A stretch of 64,000 nt of DNA from NCBI GenBank assembly GCA_013397935.1, contig VZRN01006818.1, forward strand, positions 5,641,178 through 5,705,177, written 5' to 3'. The translations under genes were made by a program, and so were the position numbers. A model generated the notes under the pieces. It did not search any database. It was not told the DNA's origin and saw only the letters and a list, made by a program, of their open reading frames with translations. Source of the stretch: Dasyornis broadbenti (taxonomy: Eukaryota > Chordata > Aves > Passeriformes > Dasyornithidae). Shown here in pieces: positions 1 to 11,900 of the stretch. Each line of letters opens with the position of its first letter. Position 1 is the stretch's first letter.

Positions 1-2608
1 GGATTTATTAGTTTATTTTGTAATTGCATTTTTAACCTACTTAGGGAATATCAAATATAAAATTTAAAGCAAGCCACCCAATTCTTTCTGAAAGGCAGAA
101 AGCAATACTTTAACCTTGTCTTTGTCCATATTCTGCTGAGTGTGTAGCTCTAATTAGATTCATAGCTCACATTAATATTGTGGAACCAACTGCTCAGGAG
201 TCACATCAATATTTTTCAAACTTTCCATATGAAAACTATTCATAATTCAGTGTTCATTGATTTTTCAAGACTGATGACATTTGAGTTGCTGAGAAAGTAA
301 ATAGGGTTCATTTGGGGTCACGTCCTTAATCCCTGCATATAAGTGATATCTGGCTTCTGCTGCTCCTTGCCTCAACTCTGAAATAAGCAAGGAAACTTAG
401 CATGACCTAATTGCTACCACAGTCCAGGGAGCCAGAGAAATAACATGTATACTTTCTCAAAGGAGTTCTCACACACGCACGTTCTCAAAAGCCTCAACGG
501 GCATATATTGCACTGGGAAAAGATAGTGTGTGAATGGAGAGGGTTTCTGGAGGTGTTGTGTTTGCTGGCTGGATTGAGTACATCCCTTTGCTCCACAGAG
601 GCACAGCTGTGGAGCAGCCTGACCTCCCCCTGCTTCCCAGCTCCTGTCAGCCAGTCCCATGTGAGGAATCTGCAGGAGAAGGGGCTCTCCCCAGGCTCAG
701 AGCCTGTGTGCTCCATGCAGAGGGACATCAGCTGGGTTTGGACCTCTTACATGGCTCATACAACCTTGCAGATTTTGGAGTTGCTGTCCAATAATGGTGG
801 ACTTCAATTTAATACTGTGGATGGATGTAAGGAAAAAGGGTTTAGAAGAAAAAGGCCAAAAGGACTTAAAAAAAAAAAATACTATTCTTGTGGTTATAAC
901 AGTCTTTCATTTTGGTGGGGCTCATGGAAACAACACCATAAATCACCATTAGGGAAGAGAAGATGACATTTCTAAGTCAGGGAACCTCCTTTCAGTTCCC
1001 TAAAGCACGTCTATGAGCTCAAATTTGATTTTCAGACATGGTGAGTCTTGCCTAATACTGTTTAAATTTAATCTGAGTGGCAGGCAACCTGCATCCTTGA
1101 AGCTCACACACTTATTTAAGTTCTTAATGTGGTTCTCCAAAGATGTCATTCTTCTTGAGTGACATGAAAGAGCTCCACTGAGCCTCATCTTAACAAATTG
1201 CAATTGTGCTCAGCATGTCAAGACTGGTTATCTTGAGCTTGTTCCTCCCTGGGACCAGCTGCTTCTCTTAGGCCTCTGGGAAGTCCGTCCTCAGCAGAAA
1301 AGTGCCAGGCAAAGCAGACTGAATACACTCCAGCCCTGAAAGGCTCTTTTCTTTAAGGGTAGATCATCTAGGGAAAACCAAACCCTTCTACTTCTTGCTG
1401 CAGTTATCTTTGAGGAGGGAAATAATTTCCTAGCACTCTTAATGTCTCACCAGGTCTTGCTCTTTACATGCTTGTTAATATCTTCCTAACAACCCAAATT
1501 ATGCCAGGAGACCGTGCTAGAGGCAGTAGGTGTTAAAGGTAGCTACCTGCCTACAATGATACAATTTTAGATTTCACTGAGAAATAAGGGCTGGGAAAAC
1601 ATGACTGACATGAAGAAGCCGAGGGAGGATTGTGTGGTTTCCATGGATTGGCTGTGTACACAGTTTTAGGTATGTTTGTAAGTACCTAAATAAATATTCA
1701 GTTCAACAAGAAGGGTGAGAAATCCAATTTAACTGTGTAAATACGCAGTCAGATATTGTGTCTAGAGAAGCAAGTGATTTCTGATGCAAGCATTCATGCA
1801 CAATTTTGAGTAATGACTGACTTTGATGTTATGTAAATCGGATTTTCTAGATATTACTCTCTTGATAAGTCATGGTTAAATTTAATGGCAAAAGTGAAAA
1901 GTGAAAATTCTCAACGCTATTTACATGGTGATGTATTATGCTCATGAAGGCATGATTTCTACTGTTCTGCTGGTTGTTTTCATTGTTCTGGCTACGGAGA
2001 AAATGAATATTTCTGCATTGCTAAAACATTTTATAATTCACATTCGAGGGACTAGGAAGCAAATAAAAAAATAGATGTGCTAGACTTGTGCTAATAAAGA
2101 AAATACAATTTTCATTTCTTGAATTTTGTCCTGCAGTACTAACTAATTGTTCAAAATGAGACAACATGAGCTCTCTGTGCCAGTCTTCTGCTTCCTGCTG
2201 AGAAGGTCTTGGTGGTCAGGACAAAGAAAGCCAGGGAAATTGGGAAGTCTGCAGTCAGAGGCTTTTCAGATCACCTAAGCAGACACCTACATAGAAATAG
2301 TAGCCTAATTTTACCAAACTAAGGCACATAATTTGCAAATCTTACATGTGCAAAAGAGGTGAGGAAATGCTTGACATAGCCAAACTGGTGATAGTGCAGA
2401 ATCAGAAGGCTGGGAGGAAAGAGCTGAGAGACTAACATTTCTGCAAAAATAACTGGCTTTCAAAGCATTTCTTATGGTGTAGAGTGTAAAAAGGTTTCAA
2501 AAATAGTACAGAATATGGAACACAAAAGGCAAAACTGTGACAAATAGCAGGTGTATCAGGAAATGAACTGAAGTATTTGTAATCAATGAAAAGCTCCCTC
2601 TGTGCAAA
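1..2608. other. Noncoding single-copy DNA, no gene seen
   Basis: I see no gene or recognisable repeat here. The longest open frame (445-966, plus) encodes 173 residues with no recognisable domain. Its tail is lysine-rich because it reads through an A-run near 868-879, and overlapping frames of similar quality occur on both strands, which is what chance gives. The stretch from about 1680 to 2120 is AT-rich with several TAAT cores and could hold regulatory sequence, but nothing in the window proves this. Confidence 0.6.
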
Positions 2609-2655
2609 ATCACAGAATTACAGAAAGCTAGAAAAGACCTCTAAGGTGGGTTATG
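2609..2655 (-). repeat. CR1 LINE, short 3'-end fragment
   Basis: A short remnant of the 3' end of a CR1 retrotransposon lies in reverse orientation. Read on the plus strand, it has 'atcacagaattacagaaagc' followed by 'gaaaagacctctaaggt', which matches the reverse complement of the usual avian CR1 terminus (8-mer repeats, then a GGTTGGAAAAGACCTCTAAGAT-like block). Similarity fades after about 2655, so only some 45 bases are recognisable. It sits about 150 bases before a separate CR1 fragment on the plus strand. Short length keeps confidence moderate. Confidence 0.6.
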
Positions 2656-2802
2656 TTCTCCTTTTTTCCTCTGGTCATGGCAGTCATGACAGTCCTCAGT
2701 ATATCTGGGGTGTCTACCTGCAAACAAGAAGAGCAGGGGTGTACATTTCAGTCTGAAAGCTCAGCATCAAGAGTTAGAATGACCTCTGTCTTTGAAAGTC
2801 CC

Positions 2803-3043
2803 ACTTGAAGCTCCAGGAAATTCCATCTGAATATGAGGAACAACTTGCTTATTGTGAGGGTGACAAAGCACCAGCACAGGTTGCCCAGAGAAGTTGTGGA
2901 AGTCTCCTTCCCTGGAGATTCTCAGAAGCCACCTGGACACAGCCCTGCGTAAGGTGCTCTAGGGGACCCTGCTTGAGCAGGGTGATTGAACCAGATGGCT
3001 TCCAGTGGTCCCTTTCAGCCTTACCCCTTCTGTGATTCTGTGA
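2803..3043 (+). repeat. CR1 LINE, 5'-truncated 3' portion
   Basis: This is the 3' end of a CR1 non-LTR retrotransposon. It begins in the last part of ORF2, the endonuclease/reverse transcriptase polyprotein, and runs into the short 3' UTR. Diagnostic blocks include 'gctccaggaaattccatctg', 'caggttgcccagagaagttg' and a terminal 'ttctgtgattctgtga' (two ATTCTGTG-like 8-mers). One frame across it still reads as the CR1 C-terminal region (KLQEIPSE, then AQRSCG) but drifts afterwards. Most CR1 copies are 5'-truncated in this way because reverse transcription starts at the 3' end and stops early. The copy is immobile. Confidence 0.88.
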
Positions 3044-6000
3044 AGGCAAACGAGAATTAGAATGTGGCTTTGGAAATATTCATCAGGAAAAGTTCCACTT
3101 CAACCTTGTTGAACACAGCACACATTTACGTGGTCAAAATATTCTCCAAAAGGAAGCTTTCTGAACAGCCAACCACCTCTGTAAAGGAGAAAAGCGTCCA
3201 GCCAGCTGGGAGCATTTACACCAGTCATTCCTCCTGCTGCTGAGGCTCAGAAATCCCTCTCAGCAGCATGAGAATGCAGCATGAGCTCCGTGCACCTGGG
3301 GAGGCTTACGCTCAAAGTCCTGCACACAGGGAAGCCCTTTTCTCCTGCAAATTTTGAATTGCCAAAGTACTTGAACAAATAAAATGTTCCCTTAATATCA
3401 AATCAAAGTCAAATAAGTTGATGCTTTTCTTTTCTAATACCAAATATGAAGTTCAGGGTGCTTCAGGGCTCTATGCTTATACACATTATTACAGTGCATT
3501 CCCTTCAGCCTCATTGTGGGTTTGAATTATTCATGAAAATATACCTTCTACATCTGCAGATGTGGGAGATGACACATTTTCAAATGAAAGGTCTACTTTG
3601 TAATGCAAAAACACTGTTTGTGGAAGAGAGAATGAATAAGCGGTCAAGGTATGGATTGGCACCTGTAAAAAAATCTGTTCCAATGTCTGCAATTGTCCTG
3701 ATAGAGAAATTTTGTATAGTAGGCAAGACCTGTGGGAGAGCAATAAAAAACAGGAGAGGTTTAGTAGAGCTGGTCTAAACTTTGTCTGGCTTAACACTCA
3801 GGATAAGTCACGTCATTATTTTACACGAACAGTAAAGTATGAAGCGATAGCGTAGGTATTGAACTGTGCTTGTAGAGTTTTTGTGTAGCTTCTCAATCAG
3901 GCTGTATCTGAGATCAAGAATATACAATAAACCCTCACTGCAGGCCCCCACTGGTCTGAGGATCACTTAGACACTAGGTGCCTGCCCTTGGAGGTGTTTG
4001 GCCACCAGCCTGCTTTGCAATGCATCAGCACTTCTGTTGTGCCCAGTTGAAAACATGGTTAGGGTCAGACCTAACATTTTGGGCTTCTCCAGGAACCCCG
4101 TGGACAGCAGGTGGGAATGTCCCTCCCCATCTCCCTGCCATGCTCTGGGTGTGCCTGACAGTTTTTTGGGGAGAGAGAAAAAAAAGCGGGATTTGGAGTC
4201 CTCTAGGGAGGGAAGGCTGCTCACCTGCTGGAATTAGACCCCACAATTAGAAGGGAGTGTTTAAGCTCAGACATTGACTGAGAGGCATTCCAGGCTGATG
4301 TGAATTCATTTGGAAACTGGGATTTTTTAAATTTCAGTTTTACATATGTATACAAGTCCATATAAGATAATTACAAGCTCTGCCCAGAGTAATCTTGTGA
4401 GTAAGTTTGTACAAGGGCAAATGTAGCTTTGGGCTGTGTTTAGAGGTCTGAGCCCTTCAGGCAGCTCCCCAGATGATGCTCAACCTGCAAAGCAATAGAA
4501 AACCAAGTGCTGTGCATGCAGAAGGGAGCATTTGAAGGCCGAAGAAGCTGCAAATCCACACTGAAGTTACAGTAGTTGTAGTCACAGGAGGCTGATGGAA
4601 TGGCACAGGCATTGTTCAGCTCTGTTACAGCTGAACGTGAGCCTGAGGATATTAACTTGAAATTAAGTTCCTGGCACAGCCCTTCACCTCCCTTAGTCAC
4701 ATTCTCTTCACACTTCAACCTCCTGCTTCTGCCTTTCCTTTACCATTTGTTAAGCAATTTGAGGCACGAGATGCATAAATTACCATCAACTGGACACATC
4801 TTTCAGACTGTATCAGTTTGAAAACATTCTTCACTCAGTCTCTAATGCCTCCTGTATCTTATCAAACACAGTTAAGGGTGTTGCTCTCTCACCCTGGAAC
4901 CTGCCAGTGCACGGATAGCAAACTGTACCTTAACATGTTATGAAATCCATAGCCCTACAGTGGAAGGACCACAGCCTTCATAAAATATGCATTTACCTGG
5001 CAGTGAGATCAGTCTTTCCCCTGGCCTTCCCACATCTGCCCTGCAGAGCCCCTTTGTGTTTGGTCTATCCTTTTCCCAAGCATTTTCTGCTTTTCCTGAA
5101 TCTTTCAGTCTCCCTGTTTCTCCTCCTCAATCACACATGTCCACACTGGAAAAAAATAAGTTAAAAGAAGCAGTGCAGAGGCACTACAGATGATTTATGT
5201 CAAGCTGGGTGCATCAGAAGGACTCACTGGAGCAAAAAGGCTGTGGATCAGGAAGAGGTCAACCCAGTATTTCAAGTGTTGTCACTGATCCGGGAACACA
5301 CTATAGCTGGTGACATCAGTGATGAAGTGCATTCATGCATCTGCCATTTTATGCAGCAGAACCTGAAGCAGCAAGGTCCCCAATTCCACCTAAGCTATGT
5401 CAGGATTTGGGCACCTAACCCTCTTAAATCCTTTTGTAAACCCCAGTGTAAATGTCTTTGCTGCCAAGTAAGAGAAATCTCTCCCGTCAATAGAGCACAT
5501 CTGTACTGGTTCTTCGACTGTGCCAATCCTGTGCAGCAGAACACCTCTAATTAACAGCAAACACTCCTCATGCCCTGGCTATGCCAGTCTCTGTGTGTGT
5601 GACAGAAAGGAAGGCTGAGTGAAAGCATATCTTGAATTTTGCCCTGTAAGTGGAAAAAAAACTGAAGAGAGAAATTTTTTTTTTCATCACTAACATCTAG
5701 AAACCCTGTAAAAATGAATAACACTGAACTGAGGGTGTACTAAGTCAAACATAGTAAGGCATTTGTGTTGCTGGATGCATCGCCCGTGTCCTCCTTTCAT
5801 TAACATGACACAGAAGCAATATTACCTTATACTTCTGGAATAAGTTTTAGGACCCAAAGCAATTTTATAAGAATTAGTCTCATAGCAGCTCTGGATATAG
5901 GGCAATGATCTAGCGGGGAACTAGTGACATGACTGAGCAAAAACTCCTTTTTCCCCTGCAAGTAGGACTGCCCTGGAACACCACCATCAGCCTTTCCCCA

Positions 6001-7772
6001 TGCCTCAAACATGAGGGGTTTGCATGTTGTTCTTAGCTCCTACCCCTTATTAAATCACCCTGTCAAAACACAGATCGCTCCATGGTTGCTTGAAGACACA
6101 GGTTGATTTTGTTCTCTCCACCATATGACACAATGATCATTTGGAAGAGCCAGAAAATAATCTGGATAGAACAAAGAAAGAAAAGCAAATATTTCTCTCG
6201 ATGACCTCAAAGCCAGTATCTGGTGAACTGTGAGCCCTGAAGCAGACGAGCGAGTGCAGCAGGGAAAGAGCTCTTAGGGGTGCCTTGATGTGCCTGAGTA
6301 CAGCAGTCACCATTAGCAACCGCTGCGGTGGAGGCTGCGTGTCACCAGCAGCAGGGGCACACAGGGGGATGCTGCTGATTTAACGCAGCTACAGACAGTG
6401 GAATAACACAGCCTACATGGATCAGAGCGTGCTGTCTTTCAGCTTCTTGTGATATAGGTACTGTGATTCATACTTTATAACTTTTAGACAATAGAAAATA
6501 ATGCTTTGCACACACTGAAAACCAGGGATTTCCTATCCCTCAAAGCACAGCTGACCTCGGACCCACCTGCCTGCACCATCCTGTCCATATGGGAACAAAT
6601 CCTGCATTTTACAGAGCCATCATGGCAAGGGGTTTGACACAACCAGCAGGAGCTTCCAGTCGCTCACATAAATCAGGCTCCAGGAGAAGGGCTGCTGTTT
6701 TAGCTCAGCATCTCTTCTCTGGCTTTACCTTCTTTTATAAATGGTGCATTCACGTCTCTGACAGCAAGCCTTGGTGTCAGTGAAGCGATGAGCTTCTTGA
6801 TATACTGCAGCAAGTAACAGCCACAGCTCTTGTACAGAGTCTGGAAAATATTTCTTCTAGAGATTCTTGTCCCTCTTCCCAGACTTAGGACAGTCTGGTA
6901 AATATTCAGATTTCTGGATGCTTATATTGACTAACAAAAGCTGTCAGCTTGTGCATATGCCCATTTTTAATTTTTCTTTTATTCTAAGATACATAATAAG
7001 GATGTCAGAGGAGATTATTCTGCTAAAAGGAATAATCCTCTAAAAGGATAAATGATATTAATATATAATTTAAAAATATTCCTCCTTAATGATTCTAGCA
7101 TAGAAAATTTTACATTTTGCCCAACCTCAGATAGAACAGACATATCCTCTAACATACACTTCTTTTTCTTTTTCTCTTCTGCCTTCATGAATTGGCAGAA
7201 AACACTGTTTAGCTTTGAGAAGAAACTGAAATATTGATTGTTTTTTAATTCAAAGACTTTACTAAATGCATAAGCTGATCAATTTGACACTTTTGGAAAT
7301 AAACTCTGGACAAGATCCAGTAGGAGCCCTAGAATGTCTTTTCTAGGTACAATTTTTTCATCATAGTGCCAGATTAATTGACTGTGAATCTGCCTTACCT
7401 TATTCTACTGTTCATTTAAGACTTTTTCTATTTTCCTATTCTTCTGAGGTTCAAGAGATTTTGTTTTTAATTTATCTCTGCTTTTAGTTTATACGAATAC
7501 CAGCAGAACTAGTGGTGGTAGCAGATTTTGTGCTCTGCCCCATCACCTGGAGGAGGAGATGTTCAGCACTTTAGATGGTGTGAATGTGCCAGTTCACATT
7601 ACCCTGAATATCACTATTGCAATGTTACCACATCTTCAAAATCATGTTCTGTTTAGTGGAAATTACCTGCATAAAATTGATTCTTAGGTTAGTGTTAAAG
7701 CCCTTATTTTGTTGCTTTAAAAAATACCCAACGAAGTTTTACTCCACATTCTCACTCCCTTCTCTTTCCCTC
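3044..7772. other. Noncoding DNA, no gene seen
   Basis: No gene, RNA or interspersed repeat could be recognised. Open frames are all about 110 codons or less, overlap on opposite strands and show no domain. A T-run lies near 5676-5686. The part from about 6960 to 7480 is AT-rich with long A/T runs. The frame at 5243-5554 (103 codons) was looked at as a possible exon, but no family could be named and no matching splice pattern was evident. Confidence 0.55.
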
Positions 7773-8055
7773 TTCCTTCCTTCCTTCCTTCCTTCCTTCC
7801 TTCCTTCCTTCCTTCCTTCCTTCCTTCCTTTCTTNNNNNNNNNNNNNNNNNNNNNNNNNNNNNNNNNNNNNNNNNNNNNNNNNNNNNNNNNNNNNNNNNN
7901 NNNNNNNNNNNNNNNNNNNNNNNNNNNNNNNNNNNNNNNNNNNNNNNNNNNNNNNNNNNNNNNNNNNNNNNNNNNNNNNNNNNNNNNNNNNNNNNNNNNN
8001 NNNNNNNNNNNNNNNNNNNNNNNNNNNNNNNNNNNNNNNNNNNCTTCCTTCCTTC
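7773..8055. repeat. (TTCC)n microsatellite interrupted by an assembly gap
   Basis: A tetranucleotide TTCC array runs from 7773 to about 7834. It disappears into unknown bases and re-emerges for about 12 bases at 8044-8055. Both gap flanks are the same pyrimidine-only repeat on the plus strand, so the missing sequence is most likely more of the same array. The true length is unknown. Frames that appear open across this stretch (repeating S-F-L-P or, in reverse, K-E-G-R) are artefacts of the repeat. Confidence 0.95.
7835..8043. other. Assembly gap of 209 N
   Basis: A run of 209 unknown bases inside the TTCC array. The irregular length suggests a gap whose size was estimated by the assembler from paired or long-range data rather than a fixed placeholder; this is inference. 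Confidence 0.97.
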
Positions 8056-8920
8056 CCCATTCCCCTTCTCTCTCCTCCCTCTTTTCTTTCTAAAACTGAG
8101 CTGTATCTGCTGTCAAAACCTTTGTTTTCACATTTACTTAAGGGCAATTTCTTCTGCAAATCAAGTAACCAAGTTGTGCAGAGGATGGAGGGAAGCCCAG
8201 CACATGCAATTGCAGTTGCTTCTGCTTCTTTCTGTGTTTCAGCTGGGTCAGAAGAAATGACATTTTCAGTGTAGATTTACTGCACATTCTCTAAGTAGAG
8301 CAAACATCAGTGCTTATGTTCTTTCAGGGTGAAAAAGAATTCAAAGCCCCTGAAACAAGTTTGGGGTTTTTTTTCCCCAAGTCATTGAAGTCGATGGGAT
8401 TTTATTGCATGAAAGTCACTTATCTGGTTATCAAAATGTAGTGGCACGGCAGCCCAGATAAGCTGAAAAGGTTTTATGTCAGACTATGCTGAAAAATAAC
8501 TGCAAGGACCTACCCTTTTTCCTGGCAAAATGCCACTGCTTTGGACATGGTCCTTGCCTGAATAAGCTCTGCAGAGTGTGTGTCCTAGCTGTAGGGCAGG
8601 TATGTTCCATCTGTGCAACCTTTGCAACAGTTCTTCCTGGCCTCACATTTTCCAGCCATGCCCTCAGAGCCTGGCATTTCGGTTATCTAGTCAGAGAAAC
8701 GAGACATACAGAGGTGTGTACTTTTTTTGCCTTCATCAGTGGAGACCTTTTTTAAAGTGTCTTGCTACCAGCCAAGCTGGTGGCAAAATTAGAAAAAGTG
8801 TAAATGCAGGGAGTGATTACAAGACTATGAGGAAAGAAATAATTTGTCTAAAATAGTGAAACCTCCTTCTATGGCTTGTGCCAAAAGCCTGTTCTGGCAA
8901 GCAGCTAGAAGGCTGCCATC
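8056..8920. other. Noncoding DNA, no gene seen
   Basis: No gene or RNA is recognised. A small perfect inverted repeat with a T-only loop lies at 8361-8380 (arms 'ttgggg' and 'ccccaa'). Frames around 8486-8856 overlap in different phases and lack any domain. Confidence 0.55.
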
Positions 8921-8970
8921 AGAAGTTGAAAGGGCCTCTGGAAATCATCTGGGTCTAAGTCCCCCTGATC
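8921..8970 (-). repeat. Possible CR1 LINE 3'-end relic
   Basis: About 50 bases resemble the reverse-complemented CR1 3' region: 'gttgaaagggcctctggaaa', then 'tcatctgggtctaagtcccc'. Avian CR1 copies usually have a GGAAGGGACCTCTGGAGATCATCT-like block followed by a C-rich stretch here. The terminal 8-mers are not visible, and similarity is lost past about 8970. This is either an old fragment or chance resemblance. Confidence 0.45.
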
Positions 8971-11900
8971 AGCACATATTGGTGCATGGGGATGTTATTT
9001 CTCCCAACCTGCAGGATTTGCTATTTTTCCTTATTGAAGAAGTAACTTTTGCTAACAGTCCCAGATGTTTACCAGTATGCACAAGGGAATACTTTAGTGG
9101 TATTTCTGGAGTCCTTTTCATGTGCCATTAACATGAGCAAAATGCCACTTTCCCTCACAATAACTTGACTCATTTGCTGGGCTGGAATAATTTTTGCCTC
9201 TCCCAAGCCCGTATTTGGATCTGCATAGCTCCTCCTCATGATGAATGCAAGTAACACATTCCCCTGCATCGGCAATAGCTGCCTTTTTGAGAGGGTGGTA
9301 AATAGTATCACTCTACCCCCAAAAGGAGATTAAAAACAAAACAGGGAGATTAGAAACAGCTGTTGGGGGAGTGGTGATGATGGGGTGGAAAGAGGACACT
9401 CCCAAGGCAAATATGACTTCTGCATCATGGTTCAAACCAAAATAAACCAAACTAATAATAGAGGGAATTAAAGGGATAGTCACTGGATATAAAATGTGAC
9501 TCAGACTGAAGTGAGAGACAGGACAGGTGGTGCAGGATATTGGACAAAAGGCTGTTTACCCTGTGCAGAGAGGTGCTGTGAGGGCTCTGGTGGCCCCAGA
9601 AGAGCTTCTTCGCTGCGTTCCTGGATAGCACTTCCACCTGCAACCTCAGAGAGAGGAGTGGGCAAGGAGGGACTGTCTCCAGCTCCACTCACATTTCTCT
9701 GCCCCCTGGAAGCTGCTCGCTCCAGCTCACAACAGGGCTGCTGAAACATGGGCAGTGTAAACCTCCTCCAGACTCTATTTTCGATCTGCTACCCAGTGGT
9801 GCCAACACAGCCCCTTACTCCTCACCACCTCCCAGTGTGGCCTCAGCCCCTCGCCTGCCTGTGGCTGCCTCTTCCATTTTCATGGAGCTGCTGCTGTGCC
9901 ACTCCCATCCACGGGGCAGTGACAGAGCCAGCGCAGATAGAGAGGCCACACCAACACTGGGGACTCACACTCAGCCTGCTCCAGTCACTGCAGTGCTCCA
10001 TTAGCCAAGAAATCTGTGCTTTTCACTTCAGGTGAGATGAGGAGAGGGGGCAACTGGGATGAGTGACATCTAAGAAGAACCTGTAACCAGGTGTGACTTG
10101 CTCATAGAGCAGAGCAATGAAAATTGGAAGCAACGCTAAAAATGGGCTCAATGTAACAAGAATCAATCCCTATAAAAGCAAAGGTGGAGCAGAAGAGAAA
10201 CAGTTATCAATCTCTTCTCTGGTGTAGCCGGTTCACTGTGGAATTAAACTCAGCAGAACCTCTGTCTCCCAATTCCAGACAGCAGTCAGAGACTGCCATG
10301 GGAGAGCTCACAGCTGCCAAGGCTCTGATCAGAAGAAATTCAGACTCATCCCTTTGCTTTTGTTTAATGAAGAGACACCTTCAATAAATGTGTGTATGGG
10401 TGTGCATTGCAAGAGGATGGGTTCCCAGAAAAAAACACCAAGGTGCCACAACGCTAGTTGTTACCTTATTAATTGAAAAGTAAAATTATACAAATCTACC
10501 ACAAACATTGATTGATTCACTGCTGGGGAAAACTTATATTGTTCTACGGATAGGGAGAAACCAGAACAAGAATATGTTAACAGAGACTGTTGAAGTGGAA
10601 TTGCTGACTGTGCAAAGCCATGTGGACTTTCACCAAACAGGCAACATCTCTTGACCAGGCTCTAAGGAAACCGGTGCAAATTGAATTGAAACTGGTGCTT
10701 TGGATTTTTGGTGTTAATGGTACTTCCCTGTCAGTAGGCTCAGGGCACCCACCATATGAGCCATCGCTGCCTGTGGGCTGGCTCTGAAAGGAAGCTGGCT
10801 CCACCATAAACCCTTTGAAGACAAACTAATACAACCCCACTGCTTCTAGTGTTAACTTCACAATATGATTTCATTACATGCTTGATGAATTTACTGGCTG
10901 GATAATTTGAACCCATTGATTTATATTTTCTGCCTTAATTATAACCTTAATGCTATCATTCCACTGTTTTGCTTTCAATTAGTCCAGTAACACTGCAGAA
11001 AGTCAGCCTAACAGTCAGGTCTCTGTGTTTGCCTGTTTGCATTTAGTACAAAAATGCAGAAAAATGTGTGCTAATAGCTCTTTAGAATCCCAAACATTGG
11101 GAAGAAAAGCCAAAACAGATGCTAGATATGTTTGGCTTTTTCCCCACAAGTAACTCACAGAAGGTAGAAGATACCACCTCTCCCACACAGATTATGAGCC
11201 ACACTGACCAAAGGATCAAATGACGAATTATTGACAAGACACCTCAACTTCACACTTTATCAAAGTGGCACTGAAACCCCCAGTGTAAGAGACAAAAAAA
11301 ACCCCAATGAAAATGAAGAAGAATCATCAGGAGAAAACATTCTCAGGCAAAAAGTACACAATTCAGTGCACTTTCATGGAAGTACTTCTAAAAGAAAAAG
11401 GACAATAGTTTTTGAGACTTTTCAGGGATTTTCTTTGCTTCAGGTTTTCACAAAGGAGGAGTGGATCTGGCCACAGAAAGTGAGAAAGACACGAAGTAAT
11501 TAATTGAAGAAGAACTATTTTAGATGTGCAGCTGTGTTGTGAGAGGCCCCCCTGCACAGCACTCCATTCTCCCACATCAGGAAGAGTGTTGCCATTTCCC
11601 TGACAATGCACAGAAGGCCATATCCTCCGACCTTGTGTCTCTTTGCCATTTATTGCTGGCTGCTTTTGTTTGCCACAGTGCCAGTGACAACTGCTTGAGC
11701 TTCCTCTGCTGCTCTTTGTGCAGGTCTCCGTGCAGAGAGGAGGCTGGTGCCCTCCTCCAGCTGTTGTTACAGAAATGAAATATTGCAAAGTGATTGCCTT
11801 GTATGCTGCAAAAACTGGGGAAGTTCATGGCACTGCTTTGATCTTTTCATTATTCCACAGAGTCCCTGCCTGACTACTGAACCCTTCCTTGACAGCTTGG

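Noticed and set aside
445..966. 173-codon open frame on the plus strand
   Set aside because: It has no recognisable domain, ends in a lysine run caused by an A-tract, and overlaps other open frames on both strands; expected by chance at this size of window.
5243..5554. 103-codon frame considered as a possible exon
   Set aside because: No family recognised; no convincing splice sites in frame, and length within chance.
7617..8159. Long frames on both strands across 7.6-8.2 kb
   Set aside because: They run through the TTCC repeat and 209 unknown bases, so their length is an artefact.
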